Shown one piece after another: positions 37,901 through 51,400 of a stretch of DNA of 64,000 bases. Positions within the stretch are counted from its first letter, which is position 1, and the number at the start of each line of letters is the position of its first letter. The notes under the pieces were generated by a model, which was given only the letters and a program-made list of their open reading frames with translations, did not search any database and was not told where the DNA came from. The stretch spans positions 1-64,000 of the forward strand of contig JAECUM010003725.1 in NCBI GenBank assembly GCA_016617855.1. The letters run 5' to 3'. Position numbers and translations under genes: made by a program. This DNA comes from Megalonaias nervosa. Its lineage: Eukaryota > Mollusca > Bivalvia > Unionida > Unionidae.

Positions 37901-40900
37901 GTTAGTCCACACCCTCAGAGCTTCATCTATGTCATCCAAATTTTGGATCATATTAGGGTGACTTCTGAACTAAGAACTTGATGTCAAAGGAAACTTTTTG
38001 GTCCTTATTTATCTGATGCAGCTGTTGCTATAAAGTCTCTTAATTTGTTATTTTATTTTCTGAAAGTTTTGTATACAAATGCAGTCAGAAAGATTTCTAA
38101 ACTAGTTTGAAACAACCCCTATAACATGTACATAGGAGCAAATGTGCAAGTGACCTCATACCATACTGTTCATAACAATTTTGATTGTTACTGATAAAAC
38201 ATTATTGTAACTGCTCATAGGCAACACATTGAAGCATTAAAGTTGCTATATGACTGAACTAGACCCTTCTTTCCAGCCGAATTGACACAACCAAAAACAC
38301 GTATTGCATTGTGTGAGTGCACAGGTGCTTGACGCGAGCTTGATGTTAAGTAAAAACCAATAATCTGAAGGAAAAAATCATACAGAGTGACTTAAATACC
38401 TCAGATTACCCCCATGACCCATTCTGACACAGGACCCTCTCTATCATACTGTATAAGAGACAAGGTCAGTAACTTCCAAATACTTCGTTCCACCCATGAC
38501 CCTTGATTTCCTTCTGCTATTTCCGCCTTTAAAGGCATACGACCATATTTTATGGCTTGTTTTACTCCTGAGATATTTTTCTATCCATCAAGCCATCATT
38601 GACTATTCTGCGTTGCACCAAACTGAAGTTACTGGTTCCGAAACGTGCAAATTTTGCTAATTTTGCCCACAGGTGCTCAACGCAAGCTTGATGTTGAGAA
38701 AAAAACAGTAATCCGAAGGAAAAATATCATGCAGAGTGATAAAAGTACTTCAGATCACCCCCCTGACCAGTTCTGACATTGGACCCTCTCTATAATACTA
38801 TGTAAGAGAGTCTCTTATATAGTATGATAGAGAGGATCCTGTGTCAGAACGGGTCATGGGGGTAATCTGAGGTATTTTAGTCACTCTGTATGATTTTTTT
38901 CCTTTAGATTATTGCTTTTTCTTAACATAAAGCTTGCGTCAAGCACCTGTGTGTGGGCGCATCGATTTTTAGAAGGAGGAATTTTCTTCTATAACCACTC
39001 ACTTTTCGTTATAATAATCTGTTCATAGGACTGCAGACTTATGGTCAGGTAGCTTTTAAAACAGGCATGTGAATCTGCAAAGACCTAATTGATATCAACA
39101 CCACATACAGTACATTTCACCTTTGGCTACAACACAATACTGTCAGAAATTCCTGGCCACAGCGAGGGGGCATCTCAAAAGTTACAAACTACTTTCATTG
39201 TACATCTAAAATATAGCAGGGTGAAATCGTTTTTGCTTTCCTAACAGAAAAGGTGAAATTTTACATTTTTGGGCTGACTTAATTGCCCACTTTGCCTGGT
39301 AGTGTGACCCCTGCAATTTATGTTAAGTATATTTGGTACCTGTTTAAAGAATTATCTTCTTATGTCACATATAATGTGACTTACTGGTTCACGTAACTGT
39401 CATGTAACATCCTTATGGACATCCTTAGCAAGCATCCTTATCAACTGTAAACAACCTCTGATCGGTTCCATCATAGTTTTTCACAACAGGATCACAAGTG
39501 TGCAATGTATGAACTGAATGTCATGTGCAAGTGTTTGGGGTTTCTGTAAAACTAGAACCCAAAATTTTACTCATGTAACAGTGAATGCAGACGGACACAG
39601 ACGGTTTGTCTATAAATTTGTAAATTTGTCAAATGTTTAAATATATAAAAGTGTGTGTGTGATTTGGATTTTTAATGTGGCTTTAACAATTTTTCAGTCA
39701 TATGATGTCTGCAGTAGGGCAGTTTATATTGATGTCTAGCACTGCAGGGGCATCATGACACAGACATGTAGCATGAGGTCCCACCCAGTCACATTATCCA
39801 GACACCAGGCTGACCAGTCCTAACACTCACCTCTTAATGCTGAGCATCTAGCGAGGTAGCTGCTAGTACCATTTTTATAAGTCTTTGATATGGCTTGGCC
39901 GGGGTTTGAACCCGCAACCTCCCGCAGACGCTCTAACCACTAAGTTGCTGGAACGGTACAAATATATGAAAGTATTTAAGTTTTCTTTATACAAACACGA
40001 TATAAAGTGACTCCACAATGAACATCTTACTATTTACTGAAAGTATTATGACAGGGAAAGTCGTTGATCGTTACATAACTGGTCGGTTGGGTGATAAAAA
40101 TTAAATTTATTTTACATTATTTTTCCAATCAGCATGACAATTTTTACAGGTTATAAATCAGAATACACAAGTTTGTACCAAACAGTCATAGTTTTATGTA
40201 CTTGCAATGATGAAGAAAGCTATTGTAATCTTTTTATGTAGATGAGTAATGTTCCATTTTGATCTGTCTTTAATATAATGTTTTTCAAAAAGACAGGAAA
40301 TTAATGATTTTCAAACACGTTTTATTCAAAACTGTTTTTATTATCACAGTAGCACAAGAGCATGTATTTTAAGTAATATTTATGGGCAGTTAAAGTCTGA
40401 AATGCTTTTCACAGCCTCTTTTCAACAAACACTAGCATCTGACAGTAGACTGTACACACAGCCACATACATATTGTCATTATGGTGCTATTGGAATAACT
40501 TCCTTTGTTTTCAGTAACAATGATGTATTTAACATTAAGGACATATTTGTAACTTGAGACTTTGTCCCAATGGCTGTCATACATGTATAAATATTAGCCA
40601 GTTATGACTCTTCTGTTTGAGTCATATTTGCATGAACTTGTGGTGAAGCATGTACACATACATCTCAAACATTCTTCCTCCTGTTATGTATATGTAATTT
40701 AATTACTTGTGTGTTAGTTTTAAATTTTTTATTTTAATTTGATTTCATTACATGTTATTGTAATGATAACTTTATTCACTGGATTTGACATTTTTCCAGA
40801 AAATTCAGTTCAATTCTGTTTTGACCTGGTAGATAACCAGTATTGCTACATTGTATTTTTAGCTGACCTAGTTCTGGTCCTTGATTCAGAATTGGTAAAC

Positions 40901-43900
40901 AACTGTTTTTTAAATTTCATTCCTAGAGTGAAAATCATTGGTCATAATCAAGGTCATACTTCGTTTGCATGTCAGGTGTATGAAACAATTTTTTAAATTT
41001 TTATTCAGTCTTATAGATTTGTTCAGTAGAATCAAATTCATCCATGGCCTACGTGACCGCCAACCAGTGGTGTTACTATGCCGTTCGAACTAAGTGACCA
41101 CATGACCCCATCATGTGATCTAAAATTGGGGGTTAAAAGTGATGTTTCATAGTTAGTTCTGGTCAGTTGTAAATCATACCTTCGGGCTTAAAGGTATTAT
41201 CTTGTTGTTGCCAGTTGAATTGAGTTTTTTATTTAAAATAATTTATTTTCCCTGGAGACTTCATCTAGCGCTCATCAAAATTTTTGGACAAAGACATTTA
41301 CTGAAAATTATTTGGAATTCTAAAGCTGGAATATTATTTTTAGTGATTCAACAAGGAACTGTTGACATGACAACACAGAACAAGTTATAGAAGATGTCAT
41401 CGCCTTCCATCTTGGAACTTCATTGGGATTTGAACTTTGATTCAGTTAGAACTTTTAGTGATAGGACTTATATTTTTAAATTTTAGAATTAATTTTTGGA
41501 TTAGATTCACAAACCCTAAGTCCATTTTCATATTTTTACCTTGTTTTCTAGGGAAATAAATTATTCTGTTAAAATTTACATACTTGTTGACTTCACTCTT
41601 TTCTTTATTACTTTGTATGAGCCTAGACATGTAACAAGGAAAATTGGGGCTCTCGTCCCTGGGATATATGAATTTTGGCTAAAATATTTCAGAAAATTGT
41701 TTTTTGAAATTTAAATTCCCCTAGTTTTCAGAATTTTTTAAATCCCAAGTACTGTTTCATATTTTGTTTGAAATTTTTAGTGAAATCAACAGGCTTTTTC
41801 ACAATATCATCAAAAGTGGAGACTTTTCTTTTTAGACCTACTCAGGAGCAGTTGGATAGTTTGGAAAAAGATGAATTGCTTGAACTTGCCAGAAAATATG
41901 ATCTTTCTGAGGCAAAAGCTTCTTTAATGAAGCAAGAAATAAAAAACATTTTGATCCAGTATTTGGTAGAAAAGAATGTTTTTGATAATAATGTTTTGGT
42001 TTCCATCAGTAAGTCTGACATAAAAGTAAAGGAATTGAAATTAAAATACAAGATGGAATTAGAGTTAAGGAAGCTGGAACTTCAGAAAGATAAAGAGGAA
42101 AAACAAATGCAAATGCAGTTACAATTGGAGAAAGATAAAGAACAAATGCAGTTACAGAAAGAAGAAAGAACAAATGCAGTTACAATTTGAGAAAGGAGAG
42201 AGAGAGACAGGAAAGAGAGAAAGAAAAACAAATGCTATTGAAAAAAGAGGAGAGAGAAAAAGATAAACAAATGCAATTAGAAGAAAGAGGGAAAGAAAGA
42301 CAAATGCAATTACAGAAAGAACAAATGCAATTACAATCAGAGAAAGAGGAGAGAGAGAGACAGATGCAATTGCAAAGAGAGAAGGATGAAAGGGAATTTC
42401 AAATTAAGTTAAAAGAAATAGAGCTGGCAAGTGAAAGGCACATTCCCACTCCACATACAAATTCAAATTTTGATATTACTAAGAATTTTAGGTTAGTACC
42501 CCCTTTTAGCGAAAAGAAGTAGACAGATATTATCCTTATTGTGAAAAAGTTGCTGAAAATTTGAAATGGCCAAGGGAGCATTGGACTCAATTATTGCAGT
42601 GTGTACTTTACGGCAAAGCCCGAAATATCTTTGCATCTCTGTCAGTACAGCAAAGTTCTGACTATGATTTGGTTAAGGAATGCATCTTAAAGGGTTATGA
42701 GTTAATTCCTGAGGCTTATCAGCAAAAATTTAGGAACTATAGAAAAGAAGCTGGACAAACTTATGTTGAATTTGCAAGAGAAAAAGAGCAGTTATTTGAT
42801 AGATGGTGCTTGGCCAAGAAAGTTGAAGATGATTATGAAAGTCTCAAACAACTTGTATTACTTGAAGAGTTCAAGAACTGTGTCCCTAGTGACATTAAGA
42901 CTTATCTTGAAGAGCATAAGATCGAAACCTTGGAAAATGCTGCTCTTGCTGCTGACGAGTATTTCTTCACTCATAAAGTTCCTGTTGTAGGCAAGCCTTT
43001 CATTCAGCAGTCTACTGGTAAAATGGTCTTTCAGCCTAATACGAGCCCTTCTAAAACTCAATCTGGCACAACTTTTAAAAATCAAGCTTCTGATGAGCTT
43101 GATTCAAAATCCTTGTCTCTTCCTATATGTACCTATTGCAAGAAGAAAGGACATGTTATTTCTGATTGCTTCAAATTGAAATATAAGCATCAGAATCAAG
43201 ACAGACCTATCCCAAATGCTCTTGTTTCTAAGAGGTCAAGGTCACGGTTGTGTATTGAAAGCAATACATTTGTTGGGTCTCATAAACCCCAGTCTGATTT
43301 TATTATGGAGAATTATGAACCATTCATGTCGAAGGGTTTTATATCACTCTTGGGTGATTTGGCCAATCCTATCCCTATTAAAATTTTAAGGGATACAGGA
43401 GCTTCTCAGTCTTTTATTATCAGGTACTTTGCCTTTTTCTGAGAAGTCTTGTTCTAATGAGAGTGTTCCAATTCAGGGAGTAGAATGTGGCTTTGTTAAT
43501 GTTCCTCTCCATTGTGTAAATTTGTCATCAGACTTAGTTTCAGGACCCGTGACAGTCAGAATGGTGAATTCTTTACCCGTTGAGGGAATTCATTTGTTAC
43601 TAGGCAACGACCTAGCTGGAGACAAGGTTGTGGTTAATCCACTTGTAACTGACCAGCCTTCTTTGGATCAGAAAGTTGATTTTATTGAAAAAGAATTCCC
43701 TGATTTATACCCAGCTTGTGCAGTTACCAGAGCTATGGCAAAGAAAGTTCTTGAGAATGATTTTAATAAGGAAAGTATTCCTTTAGCTGACACATGTATT
43801 GGTCAGGCTTTTGATGAGGTCTCTATCACTCCTTGTTGGATCAATCAAAGGTGTTGATCACAGTGATCCTCTTTTAACTGCTCATTCTCTTTTTTCTAAT

Positions 43901-46900
43901 CAGGGTGACAAATGACAATCATTTGTTGTCAAACAGGAAAAAGATCCTGAGATGTCCTGTTTGTTTCAGAGGGCCATTAGTGAAACTGAAGCCACTGAAG
44001 TGCCTGTCTGTTATTTCATTAAAAATGGAATTCATATGAGAAAATGGAGACCTCCCGAGGTACCTGCTGGTGACGAGTGGTCAGTCACAGGACTGTCAAA
44101 TTGTAGTTCCAAAATCATACAGACAGGAAATGCTTAGTCTGGCCCATGAAACTCCTCTGGCTGGTATTTAGGGAGTAATAAGACTTAATCACAAGATCTT
44201 GACTCACTTTTATTGGACAAAAATCAAAAGTGATGTTTGTAAATACTGCAAATCTTGTCATATTTGTCAAATGGTAGGAAAACCCAATAGAAGATACCTA
44301 AGGCTCATCTGCAGGCTATTCCTTACTTAGCAAAATAATGCTAGATTGTGTTGGTCCTTTACTTAAGACCAAATCAGGCAAGCAATACTTGTTGACCATT
44401 ATTGTGCATCAACAAGGTTCCCAGAGGCAATTCCTTTGAGGAATATTAAAACCAAAACTACAGCAAAAGCTTTGATAAAATTTTTTACTCAATTTGGCCT
44501 TCCCAAATCTGTCCAATCGGTTCAAGGGTCAAATTTTATGTCTGGAATTTTCCAGCAAGTTATGTATGAATTAGGCATTCAACAATTCAAATCTTCTACC
44601 TATCACCCAGAGAGCCAAGGGGTTTTAGAACGATTTCATCAGACTTTGAAGATAATGATTCAACCACATTACTTTGATACATGTGAAGATTGAGATGAAG
44701 GCATTCATTTACTGTTGTTTGCTGTTTGGGAGTCAGGTCAAGAATCTTTAGGATTCAGTCCCTTTGAACTAGTTCTCAGACACACTATGCATGGACCGTT
44801 GAAGTTGTTGAAAGAGAAACTTTTTTAAATGAAGATACTAAACTTAATCTTCTTGATTCCGTTTCTAATTTTAAGTATAAGTTGTCAAAGGCTTGTGAGG
44901 TCACAAGAGCGAATCTGCACTCTACTCAGTCAAAAATTAAATTAAGGTATGATAAAAACTCAAAGGAAAGGAGTTTTCAGCCTGGTGATAGAGTTCTGGC
45001 TCTATTGCCTATTCCACAAAATCCTCTTCAGGCCAAGTATTATGGTCCGTACACGGTTGAAAAGAAAGTAAATGATTTAAATTACATCATAAATACTCCT
45101 GGGAGGTGAAAAAAAAAACAACTTTGCCATATAAACATGTTAAAGGAGTATATTGAGAGAGATAGCTAGGTTAATCACGCAATTAATTTAGTTGTACCTG
45201 CCCCACTCACTGAGGATTTAAGTGAAGGAATTCAATTGGACTCTACTGATTTTGGAGTGACAAATCTTCGGAATTCAGAAATTATGAATAATCTGGACCA
45301 GAAACTTTCACATTTGCAACAACAAGAAAGGAATGAACTTAAACAGTTATTATTTGAATATGAGCACTTATTTCCAGATGTTCCTAGAAGGACAAACAAA
45401 ATTTTTCATGACGTTAAAATTGCTAATTCTGAACCTGTGAAACAACACCCATACAGGATGATCCCTCTCAAACAGGAATACTTGAAAAAAGAAATTCAGT
45501 ATTTGCTGGAGAATGATTTCATAGAGCCCAGCAAAAGTGATTGGAGTTCACCTTGTATACTTGTTCCGAAACCAGATAAAACTTTCCGTATGTGCACTGA
45601 TAATAAAGGTGAACAGGGTGACAAAAACAGATTCATTTCCATTACCAAGAATCAATGACTGCATTGATAAAATTGGAAATGCCAAGTATGTCACCAAATT
45701 TGACCTTCTGAAAGGATTTTGACAAATTCCAGTAACGGAAAGGGCAAAGGAAATTTCGGCATTCGTGGCTCCAGATGGACTTTATCAATATAAAGTGATG
45801 TCATTTGGGATGAAGGGTTCGCCAAGTACTTTTCAACATTTGATGAATATGATTACCTCTGGTCTAGATAATTGTGATGCTTACATCGATGATGTCATCA
45901 TCTACAATGACACCTGGAAAGAACATCTAGCAACAATATGGAAATTCTTTGACAGACTCACTGATGCAAATTTGACAATTAATTTATCCAAAAGTGAGTT
46001 CTGCTGTGCTTATGTAACTTTTGTAGGACATATTGTGGGACATGAACAAGTTAAACCTATAGATGCTAAGGTCAAGGCTATCTCTGATTTCCCTGTGCCT
46101 GTCAGTAAAGAGCAACTGATGCAGCTTTGGGTATGGCTGGATACTATTGGAAATTTTGTTCCAATTTTTCTTATATTGCTGAACCCCTGACAAATTTATT
46201 GAGCAAAAAAAACAAGTTTCTTTGGACTGATAAATGTCAGGAGGCTTTTGACAAGTTAAAGGCCATGCTTAAAAGTGCACCAGTTCTTACAGCTCCAAAT
46301 TTCATTTAATCTTTTAATCTGTTGATGCAAGTGATGTTGGGGTTGGAGCAGTATTGATTCAAGAAGATAGAAAAAGTGTTAATCATCCAGTGTGCAATTT
46401 TTCTAAGAAATTAAATAAGCACCAAAGGAATTACTCAACAATCAAGAAGGAATGTTTGGCTTTAATATTGGCATTACAGCATTTTGAAGTTTACCTTAGT
46501 TCAGCTCCTTCTCCGATTGTTGTGTTTAGTGATCACAACCCCCTTACTTTCATCGACAAGATGAAAAATAAAAATCAAAGATTATTAAGGTGGAGTTTGT
46601 TGTTACAGGAATATAATATTGACATCAGGTACATCAAGGGAAAAGACAATTTAATAGCAGATGTACTTTCCTGTGTACAGAAATATTATTTCATGTACAC
46701 TTTGTATAATTCATAAGAGTTGCTCTTATGTAAATTTGTTTACCTCATGTATAATTAACATATGGTAGAAAGAAAGCTTTATTTTATAAATCTTTCTTTT
46801 TCTTTATGGGGGGAAGTGTTATGTATATGTAATTTAATTACTTGTGTGTTAGTTTTAAATTTTTTATATTATTTTTATTTCATTATATGTTATTGTAATG

Positions 46901-48382
46901 ATAACTTTACTCACTGGATTTGACATTTTTCCAGAAAATTCAGTTCAGTTCTGTTTTGACCTAGTAAATAACCAGTATTGCTACATTGTATTTTTAGCTG
47001 ACCTAATTCTGGACCTTGATTCAGAATTGGTAAACAACTTTTTTTAATTTCTTTCCTAGAGTGAACATCATTGGTCGTAATCAAAGTCATACTTGGTTTG
47101 CATGTCAGTTGTATGTAAACAATTTTTATTTTTTTTTCAATCTTATAGATTCATTCAGTAGAATCAAATTCATCTATGGCGTACATGACTGCCGACCTGT
47201 GATGTTACTATGCCATTCAAACTAAGTGACCACATGACCCCATCATGTGATCTAAAATTGCAGGTTAAAAGTGATGTTTCATATTTTTTTCTGGTCAGTT
47301 GTAAATCATACCTTCGGGCTTAAAGGTATTATCTTGTTGTTGCCAGTTGAATTGAGTTTTTTATTTAAAATAATTTATTTTCCCTGGAGACTTCATCTAG
47401 TGCTCATCAAAATTCTTGGACAAAGACATTTACTGAAAATTATTTGGAATTCTAAAGCTGGAATATTATTTTTAGTGATTCAACAAGGAACTGTTGACAC
47501 GACAACACAGAACAGGTTATAGAAGATGTCATTGCGTTCCATCTTGGAACTTCATTGGGATTTAAACTTTGATTCAATTAGAACTTTTTAGTGATAGGAC
47601 TTATATTTTTAAATTCTAGGATTTATTTTTGGATTAGATTCACAAACCCTAAGTCCTTTTTCATATTTTTACCTTGTTTTCTAGGGAAATAAATTATTCT
47701 GTTAAAATTTACAAAGCTTGTTGGCTTCACTCTTTTCTTTGCTACTTTGTGCGAGCCTAGATGTAACACTCCACAACTACTTTTGTTATCTGCTACTGTC
47801 CAAATTCAGTTGCATTGCTATTAACAGTTATATTTGTCTTTCAATGATACAGTACTTTTTTATATTCACTGTTTGTCCTGTACCTAGCTGCTATTATTAT
47901 TATTAATGTCTGATTTGTCATAGACATTCTTGAAATAGATGGTCACATGGCCTTTTATTCATTTACTGAACTCTCTAGTATGTATATTCAGGTACAGTAT
48001 AGATTGGAAACTGGCTACTTATTAATTACATCAATATGGCATCAGAAATAATAGATTAAATTGCAGTAAAGCTTTCATGATAAGATGTAGTCAGTAAGTA
48101 ATACTCAAAGGTGAATTCATATGTAAGATGCCTCTTTCATTAGGAGTACTTCAGAGTGGGTTCCATCTTTGTCTTAATATACATCAGTGATTTACCAAAA
48201 AGTAAGTAAGATTATTTGCAGCCGATACAGACCTATACCTTACCGTTAGTAATAAATCAGACTGTAACAAACTTCAGTGTGACCTTACTACTCTTTAAAA
48301 TATGGGATAGATTGTGTAAAATGGATTTTAACCCTGATAAATGCCAAGTCTTACTGTACCTTTAGAATTAGACACCCATTTC

Positions 48383-48438
<56 letters not shown>

Positions 48439-51400
48439 ACCTTGATGCAAATAACAGTCACAACTTGAACTGGAACTACCATATCTTACAACTTATGCCA
48501 ATCGAAATCTTGGCTTTCTGAGAAGAAACATCAAAACCAAACATGATCTAACAAATGAATCCGCTGATTAAACCTTTCTTAGACCACAACTTGAATACAC
48601 TTTCTCTCTCAGAAGCCCATACATGAATTTGAGCATCCAATAATTGATAAAATTCAAAGTAGAGCAGCTTGATGGATCAAACTGCTAGAATAACATATAT
48701 GCAAAGCAAATTAGTTTGGGGATTACATGCAAAGCACATTAGTTTGGGGGTTTTATGCAAAGCAAATTAGGTTGGGGATTTTATGCAAAGCAAATTAGGT
48801 TGGGTATTATATGCAAAGAAAATTTGGCTGGTGGTTATATGCAAAGCAAATTAGGTTGGGTATTATATGCAAAGAAAATTTAGGCTGGTGGTTACATGCA
48901 AAGCAAATTAGATTGAGGATTATATGCAAACCAAATCAAGTTGGGGATTATATGCAAAGAAAATTAGGTTGGGGATTATATGCAAAGCAAATTCGGTTGG
49001 AGATTATATGCAAAGAAAATTAGGTTGGGGATTATATGTGAAGCAAATTAGGTTGGGGATTATATGCAAAGCAAATGAGGTTAGTAATTATATGCAAAGC
49101 AGATTAAGTTGGGGATTATATGCAAAACAAATTAGGTTGATGTTTATATGAAAAGTAAATTAGGTTGGTGATTATATGCAAAACAAATTAGGTTGGGGAT
49201 TATATGCGAAGCAAATTAGGTTGGGGATTATATGCAAAGCAAATTAAGTTTGGGATTATATGCAAAGCAAATTAGGTTGGGGATTATATGCAAAGAAAAT
49301 CAGGCTGGGGATTATATGCAAATAAAATTAAGCTGGTGATCCCTTCAAGATGAATACTCAGGAGCTAGATTGGTTTTGTTGTACAAAATCTTTCATAAAT
49401 TTGTGGATATTATCTTTCCACCTTATGTAAGGCAACTGATTAGAATGACCAGATAACATGCATCCTTTCTCATTTTCCTATTCAGGAAGTGACCATTTAT
49501 TATAAATATTTCATTTTTCTTCTGGCCATTGTACAGTATAACAAACTTCCACAAAATATCTCTGTCTTACATGATGGAGGTTCCTTTTTGAATCAGCAAT
49601 TCACGTAGTCAATCATTTATATCCTAGAAACATTGTTGGGCAGGGGGAATATTTTCCTTAATTTTGATATTTAGCACTGTCATACTTTTTCACCATTTTG
49701 CTTATGCTCTTTCTTCTTCTAGTTTTTGTTACTAATATGCACAGACATGAATCTGAACAAAGTTCTTGAAAGTAAGAGAGATAGAGAGAGAGATGGTGCT
49801 GATTGCTAGATAGCTAGCTAGATAAGTAGATAGATTACAAAAAGTCATTGTGCAGAAATTCTTATTTAACCGCATTTTTCCAGAAATTTTGTTTACATCT
49901 CCCAATAAATTACACAAATATCATATCTGTTGCCAATATAATGATATCCATTGTTTCTTATTATAGGAACAGTGTGGTTTACATAATATGTACCATGAAT
50001 AAACTTCCCTGTCCCTTTCAGCCAATCCGTCTTGTGATCTTACAATGGGAACCTCATTTGTGTAACAGTAGGAAATGAATGATATGCAATGGGCTAGGTA
50101 GTGGTTTCCAGTCTCCCTATATGTTAATTTTGGGAATGTTTTACTCATTAGAGTTGGTACTGTTGTTTAGACTTCCCTGAAGATCTTGTTGAAATTTTCT
50201 GAGCATTTGCATATGTTATTGTGCAGGGTAGTGTTGCTGTGTCAACAAATATTGTATAAATTGGAGATCAGCTATTAAATTTCTGGGATGAGTGGTTGGA
50301 CTAGGATTTTCTTTCAGAGGAAGATTTCTTTTTCTTTTATCACAAGATAACCTTATTTTCAACTAATGGACAGAATTAATTATTTCTATTTACAAATCAG
50401 AGCAAGAGTATTTTTTCAATCTTTTTGGGGGCCTACATTTAATTTAATAAAAAATCCTAGCCCCTGCCCCCATCAAAAATTTAATGATTAATGCATTACT
50501 TAGAATGACTAATGATGATATTGTGTTTGCAGCTTGTGAAAAAAATAATATGCTTCCTCTTGCTCCTGAGATTTACAAAGTCAAACACTGTTATCTAGTA
50601 GTTCTGAAAATAGTTTTGCTATGTATTAAGTCTTGTTCCAATTACAATGTTCCAGATAAACATATCATATCAAAACATAATTTACTCTCTTTTTATATAG
50701 ATCGCAGTGAAAGTGCTATATTTCTGCTAAATCTTGATGCACCTGTGATGACAAGTGACAATAAAGGCCAGACAGTCCTTTCATGGATGATTACAAAGAT
50801 GCCTCCTGTGGTAAGTGGCAAACATTTGAGGAAACAAAGGCCTTGATAATACAGTTATCACAGGAACTGAATTGACAGTTGCCTTAGGCAATATAGGTGG
50901 TAGAGTGCCATTACAGAGTTAGGAATGTCTCATATTTGAACCCAAGTCCAGCTGTATACATTGTATAGCAGTAGTGTGATCATGCCTAGATAACAGAGGT
51001 GGTAGCATATTCAGCTAGAGTCAGAGGTCATGCAAATTTCTCTTGTGCACCTGCCAAATCATGGCATTTCATAATTAAAGAAATACAGATCTGACCTACC
51101 AAGTCACTTGATCATGTTTGGAAAAACAAAATTTCCCCAAAATGCATCCATAAAAATAGAATGGAAGGAGGATGTATTTTCAAACACATCTGAAGTTGTC
51201 TCATTTGAAGGAATATTCTTATTTGGATATGTTTGGAAACTTACTGTTTCCTCTGGCAGAGGAAAAATAACCAAAGAGAAGGTTTTATTGCATAGTTTAA
51301 TTTATCTAGTGGAATATACTATAGCTACTGTTGCAGTTACATACTCATAGTTATTCAGAAAGCAAGATTCAGGGGATTGTTCAATTTGGTTTTGTGTTTT

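Larger units (their letters stand above)
40682..47768 (+). mobile_element. Full-length Gmr1-like Ty3/gypsy LTR retrotransposon
   Basis: A 7087 bp element: 5' LTR 40682-41636, primer site ~41645, gag, protease, integrase, reverse transcriptase, RNase H, polypurine tract 46808-46816 and 3' LTR 46817-47768. CTCC flanks both ends (40678-40681, 47769-47772). Integrase lies before reverse transcriptase, the Ty1/copia order, although the sequences are Ty3/gypsy type. This is the hallmark of the Gmr1 group. All genes carry frameshifts or stops. The LTRs differ at several positions per 100 bp, so the insertion is not recent. Confidence 0.9.
48130..49720 (+). mobile_element. Decayed LINE RT fragment split by a minisatellite
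   Basis: 48215-48370 gives palm/thumb-like residues (KSDCNKLQCDLTTL; MDFNPDKCQVLL). After a CA/TA microsatellite (48385-48438), 48440-48690 gives NRNLGFLRRNIKTKHDLTNE and PQLEYTFSLRSPYMNLSIQ. After the 28 bp minisatellite (48695-49340), 49343-49560 gives SLQDEYSGARLVLLYKIFH and related C-terminal residues. The three parts are in the correct order for one jockey/CR1-type ORF2 on the + strand. Confidence 0.65.

Noticed and set aside
39900..39945. A tRNA gene on the minus strand
   Set aside because: A and B boxes are part of a SINE head with body, tail and target duplications; no full cloverleaf or acceptor stem was seen.
40739..40996. 85-codon + ORF as a gene
   Set aside because: It lies wholly inside the 5' LTR of the Gmr1-like element, and a similar frame in the 3' LTR is disrupted.
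48811..49151. ORFs with MQRKLGWGLYAKQIRL-type repeats, or a CRISPR-like array
   Set aside because: Units are contiguous 28 bp repeats without unique spacers, in a eukaryotic intron; the ORFs cycle through frames.
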